Shown: in pieces, positions 25,745 to 34,901 of the stretch
How the letters are laid out: each line of letters begins with the position of its first letter
Position numbering within the stretch: position 1 is the stretch's first letter
Assembly: GCA_045636205.1 (NCBI GenBank)
Contig: JAZTXE010000084.1
Location: 1-64,000, forward strand
Direction: 5' to 3'
Length of the DNA stretch: 64,000 nucleotides
Source: JAZRUF01 sp045636205
GTDB lineage: Bacteria > Bacillota > Clostridia > Oscillospirales > JAAYXM01
Position numbers and translations under genes: made by a program
Notes under the pieces: model-generated
The model's input: the letters and a program-made list of their open reading frames with translations, nothing else
Databases searched by the model: none
Told to the model about the DNA's origin: nothing

Positions 25745-27484
25745 ATGAGAAAAATAGTCAATTTTATGATATTAACAATACTTGGAGCATGCATGTTTTT
25801 TATGCAGGCAGTCGCTGCTGCAGAAGCTAACCCGACTGTCAGGGTAGGTTTGTATTATAACACCACGGCTCTTATAACCGCAAATCTCCAGAATAAAGTA
25901 GGTTACGGTTACCGCTTAGGATTCTTTGACAGTCAGGGGAACTTTATAAACATATGGTCGGTTGATAGTACCAACAAGATAACTATGGGAAAAGACCAGA
26001 ATCTGTATTATAAGGACAATACGTTCTATACTACTAATGCGCCTGAGGGCAGCCGTTCTCTTGGTGCATACCATGTGCAGTTTGATACCCCTTACGCAAA
26101 CGCTCAGCTCGCCGAAGCTGCATTGAATCAAATGCTCGCAAAAGGTGTCCCTGGGTTTGTAAGCTATATAAACGGGGCATATTATATTCGTACTGGTTCT
26201 TTTACAACTCAAGCCGCTGCAAGTACAGCAGCACTTCAGTATATAAACATTGGTACGGCTACGGCGGTCGGCGCAGGACACACGTGCGTGACCGTCTACA
26301 GTACAGAAACCGGTGCAATTCTTTTTGAATTTGAATCAGGTGTGAATGTACCTCTGTCCGTTTATCCGTCACTGGGAGAGGTAGATGACCCGCTTACCTG
26401 GTTTAAAGGTTATCAGTATCGCGGTGCATTTGAGTACATAAGAAATGGCGGTAATATTTCGGTTATAAACCGTGTTTCAATGCAGGACTACGTCAAGGGT
26501 GTGGTTCCTTACGAAATGTCCGCCTCATGGCCAATAGAAGCCCTGAAGGCTCAAGCGATGTGTGCACGTACATATGCCTACTCCAATTTTGGAAAGCACG
26601 GCTCGGATTTCGATATTTGCGCATCAACGCATTGTCAGGTTTACCACGGTGCAAACTCTGCAACCGAAAATTCAGACACGGCAGTAGAGCAAACCTATGG
26701 TCAGTATATTTTATACAATGGTGAGCCGATAAATGCAGTATTCCATTCATCCAACGGCGGTGCTACAGAAGATGCAGAAAACGTCTGGGGATATGCAACC
26801 CCGTATTTGCGCGGAGTTTACGATAACAATGAGGACCTTGACCGCGCGACAAACGGTCGCTGGTCATTTGAATATACGCCCGCGCAGCTTCAATCAATCC
26901 TCAATTCCAAGGGTTACTCAGCCGCGCTTATATCCGATGCATACGTTGAAGAATATACAAGCAAAGGAAACGTCAAAAAAGTAACCTTTATTGACGTAAA
27001 CGGTGAAAGGTACAGCTTCTCGAAAGAGAAAGCGCGTACTATAATAAACAGCTCATCACTAAAAAAATACACGCACAGTCAGCGTTATAAAATTACCCGA
27101 AAAGGTGCACAAGCGAGTCAGAACCACACTTCAAGCGGCGCTTCGCTTTACGTAAATAATGCTTCTACTGCGCTTGACCCGTTAAGCGGGGATATTTCCG
27201 TAATAACCGGAAGTGGCGCAATGGGACTTCTACCGTCAACGTCAGTTTATGTGCAAACCGCATCCGGAAAAGAGCTCATAACATTTGCAGATAATTCATC
27301 AGATGACAATGCCACCGAAACACCTCAAGCAAACAATGATGTAACCTTTGTTTTCACCGGCACAGGTTGGGGGCACAATGTAGGCTTAAGTCAGATCGGA
27401 GCTCTTGGAATGGCAAACAACGGCTACTCCGCCGAAGATATTATCCATTTTTATTACACTGATGTTACTATAACCGAAGCATGA
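25745..27484 (+). CDS. SpoIID/LytB-domain protein with SPOR-like region
   Basis: A 579-residue exported protein with a signal peptide of about 26 residues. Residues about 120-190 ([17 protein letters not shown]) look like a SPOR-type repeat. The SpoIID core runs from about residue 230 ([33 protein letters not shown]) to the end, where [19 protein letters not shown] matches the family C-terminus. SpoIID is a lytic transglycosylase that thins septal peptidoglycan for engulfment. This protein is far longer than SpoIID itself (about 340 residues), so it is probably a paralogue acting on the cell wall. A linker near residues 465-530 is low-complexity. CGGAGTG precedes the ATG. Confidence 0.85.
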   Translation: MRKIVNFMILTILGACMFFMQAVAAAEANPTVRVGLYYNTTALITANLQNKVGYGYRLGFFDSQGNFINIWSVDSTNKITMGKDQNLYYKDNTFYTTNAPEGSRSLGAYHVQFDTPYANAQLAEAALNQMLAKGVPGFVSYINGAYYIRTGSFTTQAAASTAALQYINIGTATAVGAGHTCVTVYSTETGAILFEFESGVNVPLSVYPSLGEVDDPLTWFKGYQYRGAFEYIRNGGNISVINRVSMQDYVKGVVPYEMSASWPIEALKAQAMCARTYAYSNFGKHGSDFDICASTHCQVYHGANSATENSDTAVEQTYGQYILYNGEPINAVFHSSNGGATEDAENVWGYATPYLRGVYDNNEDLDRATNGRWSFEYTPAQLQSILNSKGYSAALISDAYVEEYTSKGNVKKVTFIDVNGERYSFSKEKARTIINSSSLKKYTHSQRYKITRKGAQASQNHTSSGASLYVNNASTALDPLSGDISVITGSGAMGLLPSTSVYVQTASGKELITFADNSSDDNATETPQANNDVTFVFTGTGWGHNVGLSQIGALGMANNGYSAEDIIHFYYTDVTITEA

Positions 27485-27495
27485 GAGGACATATA

Positions 27496-28524
27496 ATGAA
27501 AAAATCCGATTTTTATTTCGATTTACCGGAAGAGCTAATCGCTCAGACTCCGCTTGAAAAGCGTGATTCATCCCGCTTAATGGTGCTCGACCGCAACAGC
27601 GGGGAGATTGAGCACAAGCATTTCCACGATATTCTCAAACTTATAAATCCGGGTGACTGCCTGGTGTTAAATAACTCTCGCGTTCTGCCCGCAAGGCTTA
27701 TTGGCACGCGAGAAACCGGCGGTGCTGTTGAAGTTCTTTTACTCAGAGATTTAGGAGACGGGGAGTGGGAATGCCTTACAAAGCCCGGCAGAAAAACGCG
27801 CACAGGTGCAAAGCTCAGCTTTGGTGACAGTGCTTTAGGTGCTGAGGTCATCGGCGAATTGGAAGACGGAAAACGACGTGTTAAGTTCAGCTATGACGGA
27901 ATCTTCCTTGAAATCTTAGAGCAGTTAGGTCAAATGCCGCTACCGCCGTATATACATGAAAAACTCGATAATCCTGAGAGATACCAGACCGTATATTCCA
28001 AAGAAGTAGGCTCTGCAGCCGCACCTACGGCGGGATTACACTTTACAAATGAGCTTTTGGATAAACTAAAGAAAAATGGCATAAACATAGCATACGTGAC
28101 ACTTCACGTAGGACTTGGAACCTTCCGCCCGGTCAAAGCTGAGGACTTGCGCGACCATCAGATGCATTCGGAGTATTATGAAATACCGGATGAAACTGTT
28201 GATATAATCAAAAGAACAAAGAAGTCAGGCGGACGTGTAATTGCAGTAGGTACTACATCTTGCCGAACTATTGAGTCGGCTTACGGTGAAAACGGCGAAT
28301 TGATAGCAAACAGCGGTTGGACCGATATTTTTATATATCCCGGATATAAATTCAAGGTCTTAGATGCGCTTATAACCAATTTCCACTTGCCGGAAAGTAC
28401 ACTTATTATGCTTGTTTCGGCGCTTGCAGGGAAAGAGAATGTGATGAATGCGTACAACTGCGCGATAGCAGAAAAATACCGCTTCTTCAGCTTTGGAGAT
28501 GCGATGTTTATAAAGGAGCAATAA
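27496..28524 (+). CDS. queA: S-adenosylmethionine:tRNA ribosyltransferase-isomerase
   Basis: Transfers the ribosyl part of SAM to preQ1 in tRNA to form epoxyqueuosine. Conserved blocks are [43 protein letters not shown] and [17 protein letters not shown]. The length is 342 residues. The start is ATG 27496, following GAGAGGAC. Its stop is directly followed by the tgt start with no gap, so the two queuosine enzymes are coupled. Confidence 0.97.
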   Translation: MKKSDFYFDLPEELIAQTPLEKRDSSRLMVLDRNSGEIEHKHFHDILKLINPGDCLVLNNSRVLPARLIGTRETGGAVEVLLLRDLGDGEWECLTKPGRKTRTGAKLSFGDSALGAEVIGELEDGKRRVKFSYDGIFLEILEQLGQMPLPPYIHEKLDNPERYQTVYSKEVGSAAAPTAGLHFTNELLDKLKKNGINIAYVTLHVGLGTFRPVKAEDLRDHQMHSEYYEIPDETVDIIKRTKKSGGRVIAVGTTSCRTIESAYGENGELIANSGWTDIFIYPGYKFKVLDALITNFHLPESTLIMLVSALAGKENVMNAYNCAIAEKYRFFSFGDAMFIKEQ

Positions 28525-29658
28525 ATGTTTAAACTGCATAAGAAAAACGGCAATGCGCGCCGCGGAGAATTTCATACACCACACGGTGTAATACAAACAC
28601 CCGTATTTATGAACGTAGGCACACAGGCGGCAATCAAGGGTGCTGTATCATCTGAAGATTTAAAAAAAATCAACTGTCAGGTGGAGCTCAGTAACACCTA
28701 TCATTTGCATGTGCGCCCCGGCGATGATGTAATACGTTCTCTGGGCGGCCTTCATAAATTTATGGCATGGGATAAACCCATTCTGACCGACAGCGGCGGT
28801 TTTCAGGTTTTTTCACTCTCAACCCTCCGCAAAATAAAAGAGGAGGGGGTATACTTCGCCTCACACGTTGACGGCAGAAAAATTTTCATGGGACCCGAAG
28901 AGTCAATGAAAATACAGTCAAACCTCGGTTCGGATATTGCAATGGCTTTTGACGAGTGCATTGAAAATCCCGCACCGCGCGATTACGTTATAAATTCCTG
29001 CCAAAGAACCACGCGCTGGCTTATACGTTGCCGCGACGCACTTGATAAGCTTAACAAGGAAGAAAATGCTGTAAATCCCGGGCAAGTTCTTTTTGGAATA
29101 AATCAGGGCGGAACATATCCTGACCTGCGCATAGAGCACATGAAAGCAATACGAGAATTAGACCTTCCCGGATATGCAATAGGCGGTTTGGCTGTAGGTG
29201 AGTCCACCGAGGAAATGTACAGTATAATTGATGCGGTTGAACCGTTTATGCCACAGGATAAGCCGCGTTATCTGATGGGGGTCGGTACCCCGTCTAACAT
29301 TATAGAGGCTGTAGCAAGAGGAGTTGACTTTTTCGACTGCGTTATGCCCGCTCGAAACGCACGCCATGGTCATTTATATACATGGAATTACGGATGCATC
29401 AATATCAAAAACGAAAAATACAAGCTTTCCGACATGCCGATTGACCCAGAGTGCAAATGCCCGGTGTGTTCAACGTATTCACGCGCATATCTCAGACATC
29501 TGTTTAAAGCTGAAGAAATGCTTGCAATGCGTTTGAGTGTGCTGCACAACTTATATTTTTACAATGAGCTTATGCAGAAAATACGCGATGCATTTGACAA
29601 TGATACGTTTGGTGCATTCCGCGCAAAATGGTCAGGAGTAATTGATAAACGCGGATAA
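28525..29658 (+). CDS. tgt: tRNA-guanine transglycosylase
   Basis: Exchanges guanine for preQ1 at the wobble base of GUN-anticodon tRNAs. ILTDSGGFQVFSLS contains the catalytic aspartate, and GVGTPSNIIEAVARGVDFFDCVMPARNARHG holds the second aspartate. The zinc site is CKCPVCSTYSRAYLRHLF. The 377-residue length is normal. It starts immediately after queA. The downstream order yajC then a TIGR04086-type protein and the SCIFF genes is usual for Clostridia. Confidence 0.97.
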   Translation: MFKLHKKNGNARRGEFHTPHGVIQTPVFMNVGTQAAIKGAVSSEDLKKINCQVELSNTYHLHVRPGDDVIRSLGGLHKFMAWDKPILTDSGGFQVFSLSTLRKIKEEGVYFASHVDGRKIFMGPEESMKIQSNLGSDIAMAFDECIENPAPRDYVINSCQRTTRWLIRCRDALDKLNKEENAVNPGQVLFGINQGGTYPDLRIEHMKAIRELDLPGYAIGGLAVGESTEEMYSIIDAVEPFMPQDKPRYLMGVGTPSNIIEAVARGVDFFDCVMPARNARHGHLYTWNYGCINIKNEKYKLSDMPIDPECKCPVCSTYSRAYLRHLFKAEEMLAMRLSVLHNLYFYNELMQKIRDAFDNDTFGAFRAKWSGVIDKRG

Positions 29659-29695
29659 TTTTTACACTGCGTTAATAAAAATATTAAAATAATAC

Positions 29696-29724
29696 TTGTA
29701 AATTCTTTCCGTTACAGATATAAT
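29696..29724 (+). promoter_or_regulatory. Promoter upstream of yajC
   Basis: TTGTAA (29696-29701) and perfect TATAAT (29719-29724) are 17 bases apart in the tgt-yajC gap. Confidence 0.75.
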
Positions 29725-29757
29725 AGAGTTTGTAATAATTTTTGGAGGTATATTTTT

Positions 29758-30129
29758 ATGCAGATGTTAGCATTTCTTACAGGCGAGGCAGCGCAGGGCA
29801 GTGCCGGGTCAAGCATTATGGCATTCCTGCCGATCATCCTTGTATTCGTTGTTTTCTACTTTTTCCTTATCCGTCCGGAAAAAAAGCGCAATAAACAAAC
29901 CGCTGAGATGCGAAATAATCTCAAGGTTGGCGATGAAATTGTAACCATTGGCGGAATCATCGGAAAAATCACAAACATCAAAGAAGAGCAGCTCACCATT
30001 GAAACCGGTGCTGACCGCAACAAGGTCCGCATTATGCGTTGGGCAGTAAGTGCACCGATTGCAAAGGAAGAGGCCAAGGCTGTTAAAGAAGCTGAAAATG
30101 ACGCAGTAAGCGACGCTTCCGAAGAATAA
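29758..30129 (+). CDS. yajC: Preprotein translocase subunit YajC
   Basis: Accessory subunit of the Sec translocon. It has one membrane span (about residues 20-40, AFLPIILVFVVFYFFLIRPEKKR) followed by the YajC signature RNNLKVGDEIVTIGGIIGKI. The tail is acidic. The length of 123 residues is slightly long because of that tail. GGAGG precedes the ATG. Its own promoter lies in the gap after tgt. Confidence 0.93.
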   Translation: MQMLAFLTGEAAQGSAGSSIMAFLPIILVFVVFYFFLIRPEKKRNKQTAEMRNNLKVGDEIVTIGGIIGKITNIKEEQLTIETGADRNKVRIMRWAVSAPIAKEEAKAVKEAENDAVSDASEE

Positions 30130-30212
30130 AAATTTTTGTTTTTGTAATTAATCTCCGTCCCATGTAATAGAATTGAAGTAAGATATTCTTAAAAGCAAGG
30201 GGATGGGTCAAC

Positions 30213-30629
30213 ATGCAAAAACGTGAAGAAGTACCGAATAAGTTTTCTAAAATCCCGATTTTATTTTTCATCTACGGAATTATAGGTGTTTTAATCGGTG
30301 TAGTATTGCTTTTACCGGTATCTTTTCTTTCGGCAAATGATCTTATACCGGAAGGCATTGTTTCATCATTTCCGGTTGTCGCGGTTTTTATTGGCGCGGT
30401 TGTTTCCGGCTATTTCTCAGCACGGTCAATGGGCAAAGCTTTGCTTACCGGTCTTATTCAATCAATAGTAAACTTTTTAATCTTATATCTTTTAGGTGTT
30501 TTAGTCTTCATGAGGATTAAACCCACCGGTTTTTACTTGTATGTATTTCTTGCCTGTGTTTTAGGCGCGGTTATCGGTTGTCTTCTTACGGTTATAAACG
30601 TTAAAGGCCATCGTCGCCGCAATACATAA
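30213..30629 (+). CDS. TIGR04086-type membrane protein
   Basis: A 138-residue protein with four predicted membrane helices (about residues 15-38, 50-68, 75-98 and 105-128). The sequence and the position between yajC and the SCIFF peptide gene match the TIGR04086 family, which is common in Clostridia and Bacilli and has no known function. AAGGGGATGGG precedes the ATG. It may act with the SCIFF pair, but the only basis is location. Confidence 0.75.
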   Translation: MQKREEVPNKFSKIPILFFIYGIIGVLIGVVLLLPVSFLSANDLIPEGIVSSFPVVAVFIGAVVSGYFSARSMGKALLTGLIQSIVNFLILYLLGVLVFMRIKPTGFYLYVFLACVLGAVIGCLLTVINVKGHRRRNT

Positions 30630-30671
30630 GGCAGATGCAGAATATAAATTACAAAAGGAGAGTGTTTTACA

Positions 30672-30815
30672 ATGAAACATGTTAAGACAATCAATACTGC
30701 GGTTTTAAAGAACAGCGCTGCTAAGGGCGGCTGCGGTGAGTGCCAGACTTCTTGCCAGTCCGCTTGCAAGACCTCCTGCACTGTTGCAAACCAGAAGTGC
30801 GAAAACCGTAAATAA
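30672..30815 (+). CDS. scfA: SCIFF peptide (six cysteines in forty-five residues), RiPP precursor
   Basis: A 47-residue peptide beginning MKHVKTINTAVLKNSAAK and containing exactly six cysteines at positions 21, 24, 28, 32, 36 and 43. This is the SCIFF precursor, one of the most conserved ribosomal peptides of Clostridia. ScfB forms a thioether cross-link between a cysteine and a threonine. It has a strong AAAGGAGAG site and codons typical of highly expressed genes in this window. A terminator hairpin separates it from scfB, so it should be made in excess over its maturase. The biological role of the mature peptide is unknown. Confidence 0.95.
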   Translation: MKHVKTINTAVLKNSAAKGGCGECQTSCQSACKTSCTVANQKCENRK

Positions 30816-30843
30816 AAATTTTAACGCGTAGAAAAAAACCATA

Positions 30844-30878
30844 AAAAACGGATTACTGCGCTGCGGTAATCCGTTTTT
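30844..30878 (+). terminator. Terminator hairpin between scfA and scfB
   Basis: A 13-bp stem AAAAACGGATTAC/GTAATCCGTTTTT with a 9-base loop and a T run. It probably limits read-through into scfB. Confidence 0.88.
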
Positions 30879-30909
30879 CTTTGTGGGAAAAGATGGAGGT
30901 ATATCCGCT

Positions 30910-32268
30910 ATGGTACATACATATCGTTTAGGCGGTTATAACATAGCAGTTGATGTAAACAGCGGTGCAGTACATGCACTCAGCGATGTTGCATTCGACG
31001 TATTGGAAAGAATCGAAAAGCCTGAAAACGAAAAATGCCCGGAGAGTGTTATCGGCAAGCTTTCTTCAAAATACACCAGGCAAGAGATAGAGAATGCTTA
31101 CGAGGAGCTTACTGAGCTCTGTGAGAACGGACTTTTATTTGCAGATGATGACTATGTGGATTTAACACGTGCGCTTCCGCAAAACAGCCCTTTAAAAGCA
31201 CTGTGTCTGCACATTGCTCACGATTGCAATTTGCGTTGTTCGTATTGCTTTGCTTCTACCGGTGATTTTGGAAAAGGCAGAAAGCTTATGCCGCCGGAGA
31301 TTGCAAAAAAAGCCATTGATTTTGTTATTAAGCGTTCTCAAAATCGCCACAATATAGAAATTGACTTTTTTGGCGGTGAACCGCTCATGGCATTTGACAC
31401 GGTAAAAGAAACCGTTAAATACGCAAAAAAACAAGCGGAGATACATGGCAAGACCTTCCGCTTTACACTTACTACGAACGGCGTAGGTCTTAATGATGAG
31501 ATAACCGAATATATAAATTCCGAGATGTCCAACATTGTTTTGTCGCTCGACGGCCGACGTGAGGTAAATGACCGCATGCGCAAAACCGTAAACGGGCAGG
31601 GAAGTTATGATATAATTGTTCCCAAGTTTAAAAAGTTAGTCGATGCACGCGATAAGGACAAGGATTATTACGTACGCGGAACGTTCACGCGTGAAAATTT
31701 AGATTTTGTTGACGATGTTCTGCATATCGCAGATATGGGCTTTGACCAGCTTTCAATCGAGCCGGTAGTCACTGACGAGGGTTGTTCTTATGCAATTACA
31801 AGCGCTGATAAAGAGCGCATTGAAAAAGAGTATGAAAAGCTTGCCGAGATAATGAAAGACAGACGCGACTTTAATTTCTTCCACTTTGCGGTTGATTTAA
31901 AACAAGGTCCGTGTGTATATAAAAGGATCCGCGGATGCGGAGCAGGGTATGAGTACGCTGCAATAACCCCTGATGGCGACGTATATCCATGCCATCAGTT
32001 TGCAGGAAAAGAAGAATACTGCATGGGAAATGTCGAGGATGACACGTTTGATACTGAAATTTCAAAAGAATTTTCGCAGTATAATATTTACACGCGCGAA
32101 GCGTGCAAAAGCTGCTGGGCACGTTTCTATTGCAGTGGCGGATGCAGTGCGGCAAACCTGAACATGAACAATGACATGGCGGTGCCTTATGAGCTGGGGT
32201 GTGAGCTTGAGCGCAAGCGTTTAGAATGCGCAATTATGCTAAAGGTTCATGACGCACTGAAAGACTAA
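30910..32268 (+). CDS. scfB: SCIFF thioether-forming radical SAM maturase (SPASM)
   Basis: A 452-residue radical SAM peptide maturase. Residues 1-95 form an N-terminal RiPP-recognition-like region. The radical SAM cysteines are in HDCNLRCSYCFAS (CxxxCxxC, near residues 105-115). The C-terminal SPASM region has many cysteines, including GCGAGYEYAAITPDGDVYPCHQFAG and CKSCWARFYCSGGCSAAN. It acts on the SCIFF peptide encoded just upstream. The start is ATG 30910 with ATGGAGG upstream; the longer in-frame start at 30883 falls close to the hairpin. Confidence 0.95.
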   Translation: MVHTYRLGGYNIAVDVNSGAVHALSDVAFDVLERIEKPENEKCPESVIGKLSSKYTRQEIENAYEELTELCENGLLFADDDYVDLTRALPQNSPLKALCLHIAHDCNLRCSYCFASTGDFGKGRKLMPPEIAKKAIDFVIKRSQNRHNIEIDFFGGEPLMAFDTVKETVKYAKKQAEIHGKTFRFTLTTNGVGLNDEITEYINSEMSNIVLSLDGRREVNDRMRKTVNGQGSYDIIVPKFKKLVDARDKDKDYYVRGTFTRENLDFVDDVLHIADMGFDQLSIEPVVTDEGCSYAITSADKERIEKEYEKLAEIMKDRRDFNFFHFAVDLKQGPCVYKRIRGCGAGYEYAAITPDGDVYPCHQFAGKEEYCMGNVEDDTFDTEISKEFSQYNIYTREACKSCWARFYCSGGCSAANLNMNNDMAVPYELGCELERKRLECAIMLKVHDALKD

Positions 32269-32290
32269 AGAGAAAGACAGAGAATAAGTT

Positions 32291-32812
32291 ATGCAGATTT
32301 TGTCCTACATTTTAAGTATTACAGGTTTAGCCTGTATGATTGCCGCATCCTTGATAAAAGGCAGTAACATGAAAAAAATTCTGTTCTTCGTATTTTGCGG
32401 AAACGTACTTGTTGCAACCAGCTATCTGATAGGCGGAAGCGGTATAAACGGAGCTGCAGCCTGTTATCTGGGTGGACTTCAGTCGATTATAAACTATTTT
32501 TTTCAATCCAAGGGGAAACCTCTTCCTAAATGGCTGATTACGTCTTACGCAATCGCAATAATAGCACTTAACATTGCGGTAAGCGGTCTTTCTCCACTTG
32601 GAATTCTTGTAATCATCGCATCACTGACCTTTATTATGTGCATAGGTCAGACAAACGGAACCAAGTACCGTTTTTGGACAATTGTAAACATGGTTTTGTG
32701 GTGTACATATGACATTTTGTCAGCATCCTACAGCGCACTTTTAACGCACGTAGCATTACTTTCGTTTACGGTTGCAGGAATGATAATACACGATAGAAAA
32801 AAAGAAATTTAG
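32291..32812 (+). CDS. YgjV family membrane protein
   Basis: A 173-residue protein with about six hydrophobic segments and almost no soluble domain. The pattern of short helices and CYLGGLQSIINYFFQSKGK matches the inner membrane YgjV family. No function is known. It starts 22 bases after scfB and ends before a strong terminator, so it may share the scfB transcript. Confidence 0.7.
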   Translation: MQILSYILSITGLACMIAASLIKGSNMKKILFFVFCGNVLVATSYLIGGSGINGAAACYLGGLQSIINYFFQSKGKPLPKWLITSYAIAIIALNIAVSGLSPLGILVIIASLTFIMCIGQTNGTKYRFWTIVNMVLWCTYDILSASYSALLTHVALLSFTVAGMIIHDRKKEI

Positions 32813-32819
32813 CATCAAC

Positions 32820-32862
32820 AAAGAGCAGGGTAATCGTTTGTCCGATTACTTCTGCTCTTTTT
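32820..32862. terminator. Bidirectional terminator between the YgjV-type and amidase-domain genes
   Basis: Nested stems AAGAGCAG/CTGCTCTT and GTAATCG/CGATTAC, followed on the plus strand by a seven-T run. The two genes converge here. Confidence 0.88.
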
Positions 32863-32873
32863 TGCTATTAAAA

Positions 32874-33371
32874 TCACGGAATTCTTGCACCTAAAACGTG
32901 CAAAAAGCGAATATTTGCGTATTCATATGAACTAAGCGGACGCATAAACGCGTCATTGGTATGCGCTGCAATAAAGGTATTTTCAGGTGTTGGAACTTCA
33001 CCTGTACGTAAAACCAGCAAAGAATGATAAAAATTGCCATTTTCATCACCGAGCTGGATAATATCTGCAGGGAGAATTTGCGAAATATCTGTTTCTTCTG
33101 CAAACGGTCCTACAGACTGATTATTTACCAAAAAACGGTATAAAAACTCAACTCCGGTCCAGCTTGGCGAACGGTCGTTCGCATCAATGTAATACCAGCC
33201 GTAAATCGGTGTATAGTTCATAACACCACAGCCGGCATAGAGGCACTGGGATACAAAATTGGTGCAATCACCGCCAATGTCCTGAAAATCATAATATTCT
33301 GGATTTCTGTCAAAAGCCCAAAAAGCAGCATATTCAACAGCCAAATCACGACGGTACATAATTTCAATCAC
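32874..33371 (-). CDS. Amidase-domain protein (PF12671 type)
   Basis: A 165-residue protein with the signature YAAFWAFDRNPEY, GGDCTNFVSQCLYAGCG (candidate catalytic cysteine) and FYHSLLVLR (candidate catalytic histidine). This corresponds to the putative amidase domain of the NlpC/CHAP-like clan, often fused to cell-wall proteins. Here it is alone and has no signal peptide, so an intracellular or spore-compartment role is possible. The start is GTG 33371, 9 bases after GAGG; the ATG at 33359 would be too far. Confidence 0.82.
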   Translation of the reverse strand: MIEIMYRRDLAVEYAAFWAFDRNPEYYDFQDIGGDCTNFVSQCLYAGCGVMNYTPIYGWYYIDANDRSPSWTGVEFLYRFLVNNQSVGPFAEETDISQILPADIIQLGDENGNFYHSLLVLRTGEVPTPENTFIAAHTNDAFMRPLSSYEYANIRFLHVLGARIP

Positions 33372-33695
33372 TTTAAATTAACCTCACAATGTTTTTTATA
33401 ATATACTATGTTAAATAATTTTTTATTGTTACGCATAATAATTACAAAAAACAAAAGAAGTTATAATAGACATCTTAATTTAAATTATTAAATTCAAATC
33501 AAAAACAGATTATATAATACCGAATTTACTTAAGAGCCAAATTTCAAGAAAATAAATCCGGAACATTATATATCATTGTTTAATATACTAATTCCCTAAA
33601 ACCTCTACTACTTTTTAAGCAAAATTTTCATTTTGCTTAAAAACCAATCTGACTTTTTTGCGCGGGTTCCTCTCTTAAAGTCTACTCTTCTGCTC
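33372..33695. other. AT-rich intergenic region of 324 bases
   Basis: Lies between the amidase-domain gene and the end of the ABC permease gene, both on the minus strand. It must hold the amidase promoter, but no clear -35/-10 pair stands out in the AT-rich sequence. It contains a 14-bp hairpin TTTTTAAGCAAAAT/ATTTTGCTTAAAAA (33612-33643), the probable 3' end of the permease transcript. No coding frame of note is visible. Confidence 0.6.
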
Positions 33696-34892
33696 TCAGT
33701 TATCTTCACGGAGTGCGGTTATTGGGTCAAGCTTTGATGCTGAAATTGCAGGTAAAACCGCAAAAATAATTCCGCAAAAAATCGCCACTGCTTCAACAAT
33801 AATCAAATTCTTTATGGAAAAGCTGAATTTCATATTTAAAAGATTTAATATTAACACTGAAATTCCCAGTCCTGATATTCCGCCTATGACTCCTCCGATT
33901 GCAGATATGAGCGCAGACTCCGCCAAGAAACACATTGTAATATCTCTCCTTCTCGCACCTATAGCCATACAAATGCCTATCTCCTTTTTACGCTCTCCTG
34001 CGCTTGAAAGAGTTGTATTCATTATTCCTAAACCGCTTACGCAAAGCGAAATTGCAGCTATTGCACTCAAAAGCAATCCTATAAGGCTTACAATGGACTT
34101 GAGGCTATTCACATGCCCGGTTAAATTTTCGGTTGAATATCCGTCTTTTGTGTTATTCTCACGGTTTAACAGTTCAACCGCTTTTTGGCCGATTTTTTCT
34201 GACGGCAACTCACTCATACAATTAATTGCTATTTGGTCGATATCATACGTTGCCGTCATTTGATTTGCCGTTGTGTATGGTATATACATAAAATCAGGTA
34301 TCATTCCTCCGCTAATTTGATTTATTCCATCTTTTTGTGATGAAATAATACCTATAATTTCAAATTTTTCACTTTGAGTGCCTATGGTTAAAACTATGTT
34401 TTTGCCAACTATATTTTCACGCATATATACTTTTTTTGCCAATTCACTGTCAACTACTGCAACATTCTTCTTAAAACGCACATCTGTTTCATTTGGCAAA
34501 CGGCCGAACAACAAATCCAGCGTCATAACATTGCTTATTCCGTCGTCTATACCCCAAATAACGGTATCTCCGTTTGTGTTCTTTATGCGGTAACTTCCAT
34601 ACTCGACCACAAGTGGTAAAACATCGGATATTTCCGGGATTTTTTCTTTTATTTTCTGCACGTCTTCTATTGTAAGCGGCATTGTTTCAACATTTTTTGA
34701 ATACAATGTCATTCCGTGTATGCCCAATTTATCCAATTCGTCTGAAATCGCCTGCTGCCCGCTGTCACTCATCGAGACAATAAGTACGACAGATGCAACT
34801 CCGATTGCAATTGACATGGCGGTAAGCCATGTTCTCATTCGGTTTGTGCGAAGGTTTTTAGCACCTATTATAAAAATGTCACCGATGAACAT
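33696..34892 (-). CDS. MacB-like ABC transporter permease (FtsX domain)
   Basis: A 398-residue permease of the MacB/YknZ type. It has an N-terminal membrane span after GAKNLRTNRMRTWLTAMSIAIGVASVVLIV, a large external MacB-type domain (residues about 50-250), and three C-terminal FtsX spans. ERKKEIGICMAIGARRRDI is the coupling-helix region that normally contacts an ATPase. No ATPase gene is adjacent: upstream is the adaptor, downstream a hairpin. The usual role is export of peptides or toxic compounds. It follows the adaptor by 9 bases. Confidence 0.88.
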   Translation of the reverse strand: MFIGDIFIIGAKNLRTNRMRTWLTAMSIAIGVASVVLIVSMSDSGQQAISDELDKLGIHGMTLYSKNVETMPLTIEDVQKIKEKIPEISDVLPLVVEYGSYRIKNTNGDTVIWGIDDGISNVMTLDLLFGRLPNETDVRFKKNVAVVDSELAKKVYMRENIVGKNIVLTIGTQSEKFEIIGIISSQKDGINQISGGMIPDFMYIPYTTANQMTATYDIDQIAINCMSELPSEKIGQKAVELLNRENNTKDGYSTENLTGHVNSLKSIVSLIGLLLSAIAAISLCVSGLGIMNTTLSSAGERKKEIGICMAIGARRRDITMCFLAESALISAIGGVIGGISGLGISVLILNLLNMKFSFSIKNLIIVEAVAIFCGIIFAVLPAISASKLDPITALREDN

Positions 34893-34901
34893 AGCTCTTA
34901 C

